Shown here: positions 1 through 30,994 of the stretch, piece by piece | Layout of the letters: every line of letters begins with the position of its first letter | Position numbering within the stretch: the stretch's first letter is position 1 | DNA from: Eunapius fragilis | Lineage: Eukaryota; Porifera; Demospongiae; Spongillida; Spongillidae | Direction of reading: 5' to 3' | DNA: 64,000 nucleotides | Assembly: GCA_963681505.1 (NCBI GenBank) | Contig: OY811991.1 | Coordinates: forward strand, 1,992,671-2,056,670 | The notes under the pieces: model-generated | What the model was told of the DNA's origin: nothing | Seen by the model: the letters and a program-made list of their open reading frames with translations, nothing else | The model's database searches: none | Program-made: the position numbers and the translations under genes

Positions 1-1
1 G

Positions 2-34
<33 letters not shown>

Positions 35-92
35 AGCAAATGCGTGTGTGTGTACTGATATGTTGCCATGCCAACGATATCACTTCCTGTAG

Positions 93-19674
<19,582 letters not shown>

Positions 19675-19744
19675 TCTGGTGGAATTTTGCACTCATCTGT
19701 GCAAATGCGTTTTTGTTTTGTACGTTTATGTTCCATTTGTGTCC

Positions 19745-19750
19745 AATAAA
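19745..19750 (+). promoter_or_regulatory. Polyadenylation signal of BLTP2
   Basis: AATAAA 71 bp after the BLTP2 stop codon, in a GT/T-rich context. Confidence 0.6.
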
Positions 19751-20200
19751 CTCACTGATATCGTGAGGCTAGAAGCCACTGGTCAAATGCAGAGGATTTT
19801 CTTTCATCCTCCTGGCCGGTTCTAAGTTCCTTTTCCTCACATAGGTGGATGGGTAAAATTCAATGATTCTTATAAGTACCAAGGGGCTCATAGTTTTCAG
19901 GACATGGTTATACATACACGTCAACTTTGACGCTCCTTCCTGGATATCTTGGAAAATACGCAGGCCCCTGGGACGGGCGGGGTACTAGCATCAAGCATTG
20001 TCTCCCCAGACCGTTTTATGCGGTGCGGCGCGGCCGTCCCTTTTTTTTTTTGCTCGAGCTCCTTTTATGAAGTCACACACGAATGGTAGGCAGTTGATAC
20101 CAGTAAGAAACTAGTTGGGTATGGCTCGACTACTGACAGAATACGCGGGTGCCCAGCCTAGAATGAACTTCCTGCTTGGCCTTAACTTTAATATTAGGAA
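19751..20200. other. Intergenic spacer BLTP2 to caspase-like gene
   Basis: About 450 bp holding the presumed promoter of the caspase-like gene. It contains a GC-rich patch (20020-20040) and a T-run. No TATA box or repeat stands out. Confidence 0.5.
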
Positions 20201-22671
20201 ATGGTCTGGGGCGGGTTACAACACACATACACTGACCACGTACGAATGGATTGGCTTTTTAGTAAATTAAGTACTCTGTGGCCGCGGAATCGTTGGTGGG
20301 ATAGAAGACAGGAATCGCCCCGGCACAGTGAGCGAAGCAGTACGCCGTCAAACGATGATATCGAAGCTGATCGAGTACCACATACCGCTCCAGTACAGAC
20401 CACACATCGAGATCATTCCACTACCACTGACCCTAGCGCCATAGTTGCGGAATCAAATTCAAATGACCAGACCATCTATCGGTACTCGAGTGGTCGTACA
20501 TACGCTTTGCTCACGGGTAATTGTGGGGGCGGTGCCAGTGGTGGGTCTCTTTTGCAGTTCGTACATACAGACTTGAAGCTTTTACAGGATGCCCTTGGTT
20601 GTTGCAACGCCAAAGTGTACAATCCTTGTTTGGACAAGGGCTCACCTTTCGTCACTAGAAGTGAACTTTTTGAGTATTTGGAGAAAGCAAAAGAGTATGT
20701 TGTGGAGAATAAAATTTCATATTTTATGTTCTATTTCACCGGACACGGGGACAACACAGGTATCATCTTGTCAGGTGACAGAAGAGACAAGGCTGAGTAC
20801 GAAGAAATCATTTACTCCATTAGCTCCCTTGATGTCCCAAAGGTACTCATATTTGACTGCTGCCGGCTCAAGACAGACAAGAAGACATCATTAACAGATG
20901 CAACACTTCCTGCAGACTGCCATGTTGTTTTTGCATGCATGGATGACTCCGAGGCATGGGGATGCCCCAAAACTGGAAGTTACTTTACACACAAACTAGC
21001 AAATGCATTGAAAGCCTACTACCAGCGTGGACTGTCGCTCCCTGATATCATTACTCAAGCAGTACATGGTACAAGGGAACTGTGTAATGCTTTGAACATG
21101 GGAGTGCTTGACATACAGAATCCTATGATACTAACGACAATAGAAGGACAATTCTGTGCTATGAAAGGTAAATCATTTGTATTGATTGAATATGGACATC
21201 AATTCCTGCCTCTCATATTATCTTGAGATAGATAGATGATAACTAAAATAAAAGGCAAAGTTAATGTCTTCAAAGTCACTGAGCGTTTTTTTTTTTTTCA
21301 GATCAGGGAAAAAACAATGGAGACATAACACAACTAGGTGCTGGTATTAATGTCCTAATTATTCACGCCCCTGACCCATTGTGTGCCAGTGACTGTGTTC
21401 CAGCGAAAGACGCTGCAAAGGACATGAGAATTAAACATGAAAAATCATCTGTCATCAGATTAGCTTTTAGCCTTGAGCAACGTGGCTTTTCAGTTTTAAC
21501 TGAACTCGATGCCAACCCTGACAACATGGTGGGGTGGTACATCAGTCGCATTGAGAAATCCCGCTTTGTCCTTCTAGTGTATTCCCCTGCACTGGACCAC
21601 ATATTTAGCAGCAATTTTCAATCTTCAGACCTGCAAGTCAATCTTATTCGTATCTGCTACAATACTATTTGCAACACTTTACAGCAAAACCCTGACACAG
21701 ATAAATTTATTCCAATAGTTATAGACTCAGCATATGCAAATGTCGGGTCATTCTTCAGCAAACCTGTATATTATGCTGTGCAAGAGGGTGGTGAGGGAAG
21801 TGGTGCAAAGTACAAGTATGAATCCCTGATCTGTAAGATGGCGGCCATTGATGTTGCAACTGCCATTAAACCCAATTTTGTAAAAAGCAACACCACCACC
21901 ACACCAGCTTCAGAGGGAGGGATAAATCCTGAAGCAGACCCTGGTACCTCTGATGCAGCTACACTGGAGCCAGCCATGGAGGTCCTAGGTACACAAGCCA
22001 CTTCACAGTCAAACAGCACAGCCTTTCCTGTTGCCTGCTGTTTGGAACCAGCTGTCTGCTGCCCACAGGGAGTGCCTCCAATACCATCAATGTCCACACT
22101 GCAGGTTGGTCAAGGAGTGCCTCCACTGGACAGGCAGGTTGGTCAAGGAATGCCTCCACTGGACAGACAGGTTGGTCAAGGAGTACCTCCACTGGACAGG
22201 CTGGTTGATCAAGGAGTGCCTCCACTGGACAGACAGGTTGGTCAAGGAGTACCTCCACTGGACAGGCAAGTTGGTCAAGAAGTGCCTCCACTGGACAGAC
22301 AGGTTGGTCAAGGAGTGCCTCCACTGGACAGGCAGGTTGGTCAAAGAGTACCTCCACTGGACAGACAGGTTGGTCAAGGAGTGCCTCCACTGGACAGGCA
22401 GGTTGGTCAAGAAGTTCTAAGGTGGTTGAGCGAGCATATCAGAGAATGGAAGCTGTTTGCTAGATACTTGAAGTGTATTAGAACAGGAGACATAAACAGG
22501 TGTGCTGATGCTGGGTTATCCAGTCAACAACAGTGCTTTGAAATGCTAAAGATCTGGCATGCCAGGAACCCATCAGCAACCTACAAGCACATACTGGAAG
22601 CACTTGAAATCAGTCGGCTTAATAAAATATTGATTCATGACTTCAGTTCTAAAATTAATTCAATAGGTTAG
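20201..22671 (+). CDS. Caspase-like / SEFIR / death-domain protein
   Basis: Two exons, 20201-21167 (phase 1) and 21302-22671 (TAG), giving 778 aa; ATG at 20246 is an alternative start. Residues about 95-320 form a C14 caspase-like fold: the strand YALLTGN, the histidine motif FTGHGD (His182) and the cysteine motif IFDCCR (Cys221), closer to metacaspase/paracaspase patterns than to QACRG. Residues about 338-480 look like a SEFIR/TIR-type adaptor domain: VLIIHAPDP, then WYISRIEKSRFVLLVYSP and FIPIVID. Residues about 590-694 are some nine tandem 11-aa repeats (VGQGVPPLDRQ). Residues about 695-765 look like a death domain (IREWKLFARYL ... MLKIW ... ILEAL). The expected role is death or immune signalling, from receptor-type interaction to proteolysis. 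No signal peptide or membrane segment is seen. Unspliced, exon 1 reads 19 more codons to a stop at 21226. Confidence 0.85.
22102..22415 (+). repeat. Coding minisatellite, 33 bp = 11 aa
   Basis: About nine and a half in-frame copies in the linker between the SEFIR-like and death domains of the caspase-like protein. All copies keep the frame; variation is mostly Q/R/E at one position and silent changes. Confidence 0.95.
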
Positions 22672-23888
22672 CTACAAATATGATGTCCATTCACTGATGT
22701 TGAATCTCATGAAAGTGTAATATCCTCATGTCTGTACATTGCTTCACCTACTTGCAAGTCACTATATCAAGCTCGCATACCTAATTACATATTGTGGAAA
22801 GTTATAGAAAAAACTCTGTAGTCCCACAAATTTGTGATCTCCTTTACAATAGCTATAATCATTGGCACACTCTGTTTACTGGTACTTGGTATTCAAGGCA
22901 AGCATATAGTGCTTTGCAACATTGTGCACTATATCTTTATCTACAATCTTATCAACAAGAAATGGTCTACATTCTAGTACGAATGAGGATAATTTAAATT
23001 CACACAACAGCACTGAATAAATAAGTTCACATAATGCAGTGGGTTACTGTTTGGTTTGGGCAGAGACCCCACTGAAAACAAGTTCTGGGCATTACCCAAA
23101 CCTACTACGTAGCTGAATTTTATGCCAAGACAGGTTTTCATCAGGTATACCATGCTTCTCTGCACCTCTCAAATAATAGGGTAATGCGTTGGATTACGTG
23201 TGATAATATTGACTACGACAACAAAAGAAAAATAGTAGAATCAGTACCGTGTAAGAAAACTACAATTTCTAGAAACTCAAAATACGATCACAATTTCACT
23301 GGCATGAGCTGTATTCTGATCCATTACTGAAATTCTAGGTCACAATTTGTATAAGGGCACCAATTTTATGTATGATATTGAAGTACATTGCAGAGATATG
23401 TTTTAAAGGAAACTAGTTGGGGTGGTTCTTGCTACTGTGCGTCCTGCTGTTTGCTCACAAGCAGGGCTCTTGCGGGTCAACTTTATCACCTGCTACTAAA
23501 ATGAAATCAAGTAAATTAAAGTTTTACTGATGGAACTTCTTGTATTCATTTGAGTTGCAGGCAATAATTTGGCAGGAAGTATTGCCCATGTTTGCCAGCC
23601 ATAAGAGATTCACGATATCTTTGGCAGCGCGTAATTAAAGAAGAGGATAGCAGACCTTCACAGCGACTAACTTATATGAACTTGAAAACATTGAATCATG
23701 AGTACATCCATTATTTGAAACAAGGTACACATACAACACATAACATATGGTTGTAAAAAAAACCTGTGGAATGAGTACCAATTATCAGAATACTATAATG
23801 GATCACTGCAAATGGATAAGAAATACAATAGGCACGAAAAATAAAAGAAAGAAAGAAAAAAAACACACACACACATACACACCCGTCA
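22672..23888. other. Intergenic region between convergent genes
   Basis: This holds the 3' flanks of two convergent genes. An AATAAA at 23016-23021 could serve the caspase-like gene. No coding exon, RNA gene or notable repeat was seen. Confidence 0.5.
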
Positions 23889-26800
23889 TTATTTCTTCCT
23901 CGGCCTTCCCCTCCCCCTTCTCCCTCCTCTCCTCCCTCTACAACTAGTGCACGCACCTAGACTGTACGTCAGGAGGTAAGCAGGGTACGCCTTCTCATGG
24001 TCATAGATCACGTACACATCAGTGTCCCCAGTGTTCCCCCTCACGCTGTCATACAGCTGGTCTTCAAACGGCCCACTAGGCCTCACAGGAGGTTTCTTCA
24101 AGTTGGGGTCTGGAGGGCTGTAGTAAGACACGCCCGTCAGCACGCAGGCAAGGAACATCTGGTGCAGGACCTCCTCTCCCTCCTTCATGGCGTAAGAGTA
24201 GCTGTGGGAGTAGCTGGCGTTGACAGCAAAGTACGTCCCAGTACCCCAGTTCCCCATGGCCGAGTACCGAAAGTCAAACCCTTGCTCTGATCGGTATATC
24301 TTCTCTGGACAGGTGACCCTGGTGCCGTGGAACAGCTCCTTCTCGTTCACCTCTCCACCGTTCTTCTCCGCCATCCTCTGCTTGGCAAAGACGTACCTGT
24401 CCCACAGCCACTGGTTCTGCACCCTCTCCAACCTCGTCACCTGCGCATGACCCAAGGTCTGGTGCACCAGGGAGACAACCTTGACCCACTCGGGGGTCGT
24501 CGGGGGTACGACCTTCAGCTCAATCTTGGTCATCTGTGGGTCCCACCAGCTGGGGTACTTGGATGAGCTGCCCGCCAACAGGGCCATCTGCTGTTCCACT
24601 TTTGTCGCCAGGTTCTCCACGTAACCACGAGCACCCGTAAGCGACACCTTACCGTCCAAGATGGCGGCGCGCACAAAGTGCTGAGAAGCCCACATCTTCA
24701 CGGTCTGCTGGAGGGCGGGGCCAGCGAGCGGCTGGAGCTCCTTCCCCACGACCAACGTGACCAGCCTAGCCTCCAGGAGGCCACGCACCTCCTGGAACGC
24801 TTCGTCCATGTTTGCCTCCACCCCGCACACTTCAAGCATCAGGTCAGAGTCGCAAGACACGGCGTCCCTCCTCGGTAAGCTACGTCGTTCCAACTGCAGG
24901 CTCGCATGGGAGACGAGGTCCTCGGACCGCAGCTGTGCAAAGTCGACGCTACACTTCCTCCCTAGGATGGTCAGGTGGACCCGCTCGGGCCCCGCCTGCT
25001 GATGCTGCTGGTAGCGCCCAAACGCGTCCTCAAGGGTACCCGCGTCGTCCAAAGAGAAAGGGCACGTCCCCCCATTGTCCGCTCCATAGTACCAGCAAGG
25101 GACGAGGTCGCTGCAGCGTACCGCCCTTTGGGTACCCGTCTCCACGCCAATCTGAAGCATGGCAGCAAAGTCGATCACAAAGTGCTTAGCGTTGATGGTG
25201 ACGGTGACCCTCCCGCCGGGGGAGGCCTGGAATTCCCTCGTCAGCACGGCGCAGACCTCAGGGTCGTAGCGACTGTACTGGCCGTGGTCGCTCAGCCAGA
25301 GCCACTCGTAGCACTGGACGGGGGCAGAGCCTGGGACGGTCAGGTAGTCAACAAAACCAGTGACCTGGTCACTACCGGAGCAGCCTGCCATTCTGAAGAT
25401 CTCCCTCAGGGGTTTGGGCACCCCAAACTGGTTCAGCAGGGAGAATGCTAGCTCGCGTCTGGTCTGCAGGCATTCCACGGCGTCCAACGCCTCTCTGGAG
25501 AGGAGGGATGGCAGGTGGATGCAGGGGAGGGAGAAGCGTCTCGTCCCCATCCTCTTGTCGCCTACTTCCGCATCAATGATGTCGCCGTTCTCCAGGCCGA
25601 GGTCCAGCACTGACTTCTCTGGATCAAGGGGGCAGCCGTCAAATGTGAACCTTACCTTGGAGAGTGGGGTGCCAATACTGTTGGCAAAAGCACACATAGC
25701 CTTGGAGATGGGTTCAGACTAAAGGAAAGACCAAACGAGTGAGGCCCAATGCATCCTCCAATACCCCCCCCCCCCCCCTGCCGAATTATTCTTCACACCT
25801 TGTTTATGCTGTAATCAACTGAAGTTGAGGAACTTCGTATGCTGAAAAGGCAAATAGGGTTCTGTTCATCTTCAACCTCACAGATGACCAACTCATCTTT
25901 CTGGGGCTCAGGAATTGTATCAGTGATAACTGCATCTGTTATGTGAGTTGTAAAATGACCACTTCACACAGAATCACATGCCGGCAGATCACAGATCAAG
26001 AGTGGACCATGCACACATATACAGTGTCTGTACTACTAAGAGGCTTAGGATAATAGCAACATCTCTCAACTGTAGTGCCCATGTGTACGCATATGTATAG
26101 CTTTTTATTTACAAGTACTGTCCCATGCTGGTCCACTGTATGATAATGCAATCCTTTTGGAACATTGCAAAAAATAGTTCAAACCCACCCACTATGTCAA
26201 CAGTGGTGAGGCTGCTGTTCACCACACTTGAGAGCAGGTCCAGAGTACTTGTTCCGTGAGACAGAAAAACTTGCCTCGGGTCACAGCCTATATCCGAAGC
26301 CAGTAATGCGCAAACTTCAAGGAGGGACATATCCTGCAAAAGTGAGTCACCAAGTGTGCATCCTCACAGTACACATGTTCCGACAAAGCACACATCACCA
26401 CCACACCTAAACATGCACCATCACATAGTTGTAGATCAGTACAGAGCTAAAAAAATTAACACCCTCCACACTTATGAGCAAGGGGGGGGGGGGGGGGGGG
26501 GGTCAAAAATAAAGGTGGTTGACACCATCCTAAGATGTTGGTCAGGTGCACACGCCCATTCACCCGACCACAATCCTCAATGACCAATGACCTTACTTAT
26601 GCCCTCCAGATTTACCACATCCAATGAATAATTAGCAATTGTGGCGATGAGTGCATGAGCTTACGCAACAGATTTCCACATTACAGTACATGTGTTATAT
26701 CAAGCCACTTAGTACAAGTCTGATTGGCCCCATTCCTCTTGCATCATGTACTTGCTCATACAAAGAGGCCTGATGCTCAAGGAGCTACTTTGCTGACAGC

Positions 26801-28643
26801 ATGGGCTCTAAATAGAATATACAGATTTAGCATTTGCCTTAAACCCGGCAGCCATCCATCACCTCGCACCTCAATTTTAGATGCTGCAGTAAGTTTATTT
26901 CATCCCTTGTTGGCAATAGATGTTAAAGATGCCCCCCATTGTGCAAATCAACTCGACCATGTGACAATAGTCCCACCCACTATACACATAAATAATGCTG
27001 AATATCCTATCTTTGCATGCACTGGACACCTATGAACACTACAAACAATTCAATCACTATGTTGCTAGTGCAAGCTAAAGCGCTTTATTTATTTAAAGAT
27101 TTGACATTTTCATTTATGACCCCCCCCCCTCCCCTTCCCTCTAACTTTGATTTATTTCTATATATCCACCTGAAAAAAGAATAGCATATTTGTGATGCTC
27201 TCAATGAGCTCTACAAAGTTTGTTTATGGTGTCTTCCACTTTCTTTTTAGCTCCTTCCCCCTCCTTCCAGTCATGAATACAAAAATACGTGCACCATGTT
27301 CTTTCTTTGGGAAAAGGGAATGAATGGAGTGGGAGGGATAAGAAAACACTACATTTAAACCTGCATACACTACTTGCTAATTAGAGCAAGTCCTTTTTTT
27401 AAACTTAAGAATAAAGGTCAAAATTGTCAAGTGAATGGAAGTATGATGTACAACACATGGACATCACAAAAACTATAAGTCAGCCCTGATATGCATACCT
27501 GGGTAACAGAGTACTTGTGTATCTGCCCGCGAAGCCTCACCCTCAAGTTGAAGGGTTGTTCTGACCCTGCAGGCACCTGTTGGAATGTGTTATCGGACCC
27601 CACAGTGTCCAGATGTGAATCGTCATCCCTCTTACAGCTGACAGTCGGAGAACGCAGCATGCTGATGAGAGCATCTGCTTTCCTATCACAGGGAGATGAC
27701 AGAGCCCTGATGTCACAACATCAGAACCACGTACCTGTGTGCACATGCACAGCACACAGATACAAATATAATGCACAAGGAAACATACAAACATAAAGAC
27801 ACAGATGGATTGCACACACCAATAACAAAATTCTCATAGGCACTGATCTATTTGTGCACAACAGAGCACAGAGCCCTTTTTTACAACACACCAAGCAAAT
27901 TGTCCACTTACAGCAAAACTGGCAAGCTCTTTTTTTGGGCACTGGTGGAAGGTATGCACAGAGAGTGTGGTTGTGAACGTGGAGGGGTTGACGGTGGTTG
28001 GAGAGGTGGTGATGGTGGGTATAGAAGTGGTGATGGTGGGTATAGAGGTGGTGATGATGGAGGAGAGTCCACTGCAGCCACACAGCCACCACCATCCATG
28101 TCACTACTGAAGCACGCAGCAGTGGTGATGGATAAGGAAGATCAGGGGAGAGGACTTTACCACAGGCAACTGATTGTACACAATCTTAACCCACAACCCT
28201 ATTAAGTCTACACATTGTGCGCAGTAGTGTACTCAAACATGTACATGTACACACGCCATACGTGCTCTGTGGGGACAGAGACGCTACGTTGGGCTGGAAG
28301 GCTAGAGGGGAAGGAGGGGGGGTGAGCCGGTGAGGCTGCAATCATAGCGCAATGGTTGTAATAAAAATCTCACACAGCTACCTAGCATTGGATAGTGTGC
28401 GCCATATAAAACATGGCTATTAACGAACAGCTGCATGTCTTATACCGCAAGTCGTTTAGGTCACCCAGTCGTTACACACCTCTCATCGCTGCTCTCTTTG
28501 GCACTATTTCTCACTGTCGTCGCACGTTCCTTTGACTTTTCCTTCTCCTTTGCCCTTCTAGTGGCCTGAGAGAGCGCATCTAACTTTGCAGCGTCAATGC
28601 ATATTCTTTTCGTGTTGCCAAAGGTGAATAACTCTTCGTCCAT
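23889..28643 (-). CDS. NIP45-like SUMO-like domains fused to WWE, PARP and AT-hook
   Basis: Five minus-strand exons: 28643-28480, 27682-27499, 26333-26189, 25935-25799, 25718-23889 (TAA), 819 aa, phases consistent. The N-terminus (MDEELFTFGNTK) and two SUMO-like domains (about 100-165, and 211-265 with VRFTFDGCPLD ... NGDIIDAEV) match the NIP45 paralogue across the 105-bp gap. The last exon then runs on with no intron into two WWE-like domains (about 345-412 and 413-489), a region that might be KH-like, and a PARP catalytic domain (about 602-797): ELFHGT with His674, GTGTYFAVNASYS with Tyr706, and Val778 in VYVIYD where PARP1 has the catalytic Glu. This predicts mono-ADP-ribosylation or an inactive ADP-ribose reader. 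The tail is basic with an AT-hook-like RGRGRPRKK, suggesting a nuclear, DNA-associated protein. I know of no NIP45-PARP fusion. Confidence 0.87.
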
Positions 28644-28748
28644 TCGTACGTATTACGTGCACACGCGCCACCTGCTCATTGATTGAAGTCCCGCTCGCGC
28701 CCGGCCGCGGGCCTCAAACTTAATAATAATAGTATCTAAATTATCAAA
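28644..28748. promoter_or_regulatory. Shared bidirectional promoter of the two NIP45-type genes
   Basis: Only 105 bp lies between the two divergent start codons. It contains a GC-rich core (CCCGCTCGCGCCCGGCCGCG), typical of TATA-less bidirectional promoters. Both 5' UTRs must be very short or overlap. Confidence 0.6.
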
Positions 28749-29175
28749 ATGGAGGATGAGCTCTTTACTTTCAAAAACACCAAGAAGCTGACGTTTGGAC
28801 GCGGCGCAGCAGTCGATGGACGCAAAGCTACCTTAACACGTGATTCCAGCTCCAGCAGCGACGATGAAGGACAAGGTCGTAAGAGGCAGGGTGCTCGCCG
28901 AACAAACCCTGGGAAAAATATCGCCCTCGATCCGCGTCCCAACTCGCCGATAAATTTAGACGACAGTGACATTCCGTGCGTGCAGGTTTCTTTAGCTTAT
29001 TCTTACCATGCTCAGCCTCATGGCTATTTTCCTTTGCAGTGAGCCGGTTAAGTCCTCTACTGCCGAGAGTCTCTCTGACTCTGAGTCCCCTTCACCGCCA
29101 TTGCTTCTCGTATCAAAGCTCGCCACATCCACAAAATTGGCCAGGTAAATATCATAAGAAGTACTAATTTCTATA

Positions 29176-29230
<55 letters not shown>

Positions 29231-30008
29231 CGTGCGTGTGCGTGTGTGTGTGTGTGTGTCTTTTAAAAAAGTTGCATTGTTAAACAAAACCGGTACTCGC
29301 TAAGTATTACCTAGAAGATGGGACCTTTTACTATAGCTACAAGATTGTAGGAATAATGTTACAGTAATGTTCTATCAGTAGGACTATGTCACATGATGTC
29401 CTGGTACCTATTATCATGTAAAGCGTTGACAGTAACCTTTGTAGGTAGTGTTTCATGTGATGTCTTCATGGTGTGCCATGTGACATCCTAGAGGTGTGTC
29501 GTGTGATGTCTGGTAGTCTTGGTGTTGCTTCACGGCTTTTTGTGTTAGAGGCACCAACTGCTGTCGGAATACTTGGTATGATTCCCGAGTAAGTTTACCT
29601 TGTTGGTAAGCTAATGGAAGGAGAGAGGAAGGAAGGGTGAATACAAAGAAAGCTAACTTCCAGGTGTATCCCCATGATTTCTGAAAGGCAGCATGGATGC
29701 ATTATGTTCCTTGGTGGTGGGCCATATAATTTGCGCCACCTTTCCTCCCTCCTCCCTGTGTGCACGCACAATCAGGGCAGATGAGGCCTTGAACCAGCTG
29801 AAATGCAGGCACGCCCCTGAGGCCCATTTGGAGGGAGTCATCCCGTTAAGTTCCACCAGCACACAGCCAGATGCCTCTGCTGCCATAGTGAATGATGATG
29901 AGTTCATCCTGAGAGTGAGGTGCAGAGGGAAAATCCACAAGTACCCTGTCCGAAGTGTACGAGAGAAGGGAATGGGGAATTGTAGTTGAGGATGTACATG
30001 CATTGAAA

Positions 30009-30043
<35 letters not shown>

Positions 30044-30075
30044 TGTGTGTCTGTGTGTGTGTGTGTGTGTCTGTC

Positions 30076-30133
<58 letters not shown>

Positions 30134-30821
30134 TGTGTGCATGCTTGGTCTCCCTCTGCAGACAGACATAGGTGCCCAGGTTTGTCACAGCATGGCGTCA
30201 GAGATGGGCTGCAACTGGGACCAGATCCTGCTCTCGCACCGAACAGTGACCATGGATGCTTTCCACACACTGGGGGAAGCTGGGATCACTGTAGGTGACA
30301 TTGTCGGTGAGATATGCCTGTACGTGTGCTGTGTGTTCAGGGTGCTTTTGATTGCCACACAAACCTATGCACACGTTTCTTCGCACCTGCACTCATAACG
30401 TGCAACTCTTTGCACATGTAACATGCCTGCATCTAAACATGTACGCATGCATGGACCAATCAGATGCTGTTGTTGTGGAAGAGCCTGTCAAACAGCTGTC
30501 TGACAACAGCCCGGAGAAGCCAACCGATGGAAACGGATCAATAACTGTAACGTTCCGTACTGTCAACAAGAACGTAACATACCAGCTGGAAAATGTATTC
30601 TATTCGCTAGTTTTTTTTTTTTTTTTTTAACCCTACTGGTCATCTGCTCTTCCTTGTAGTGTGAGCCCTTGATGAAGGCTATGGAGACCTTTGCCGCTTC
30701 CCTTGGTATTTCTATGTCCAAATTGCGCTTCACATTTGACGGAGAGCCGATCGATGCAGAGCAGACAGCGGCCTACCTTGAGCTGCAAGACGATGACGTC
30801 ATTGATGTACGTGTTGCTTAG
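28749..30821 (+). CDS. NFATC2IP: NFATC2IP / NIP45, tandem SUMO-like domain protein
   Basis: Six exons: 28749-28985, 29044-29144, 29776-29956, 30162-30306, 30464-30594, 30660-30821 (TAG), 318 aa. NIP45 and its yeast relatives Esc2/Rad60 act in SUMO-dependent genome maintenance; human NIP45 also binds NFAT. The first SUMO-like domain (from FILRVRCRGKIHKYP to GITVGDIVDAVVV) and the last (SKLRFTFDGEPID ... DDDVIDVRV) match the human protein in order and spacing. A short acidic/serine segment and PINLDDSD, a possible SUMO-interacting type motif, lie near the N-terminus. The second acceptor (29044) and the donor at 29957 (GTACGA) were chosen by phase and are the least certain. UBE2G1 starts 174 bp downstream. 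Confidence 0.88.
29184..29260. repeat. (GT)n microsatellite
   Basis: GT dinucleotide tract with a few GC interruptions in a NFATC2IP intron. Confidence 0.95.
30010..30133. repeat. (GT)n microsatellite
   Basis: About 120 bp of GT with rare CT interruptions in the short NFATC2IP intron 29957-30161. Confidence 0.95.
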
Positions 30822-30994
30822 AGAATATACCAGATGCTATTGAATGATTTTTATTATTAATATTGCGCCCTGGTTACGTAAACGGGAAGTGCGGTAACTA
30901 ACAATTATAATTGCTCTATAGTAGGAGTCAACCAGTAGGCGAGGCCACCCGACACACTGCTATTACCATTCTACGGTTGTTTTTCTGAAGCAAA

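Noticed and set aside
29550-29592. Possible extra exon in NFATC2IP (reading APTAVGILGMIPE)
   Set aside because: Including it breaks the phase. Skipping it joins AG to GGCAGAT and reproduces the paralogue's splice position exactly.
29846-30270. Histidine/threonine- or cysteine/valine-rich frames over GT tracts
   Set aside because: These are dinucleotide repeat translations, as are similar frames at 39,078, 47,216, 51,609 and 63,620.
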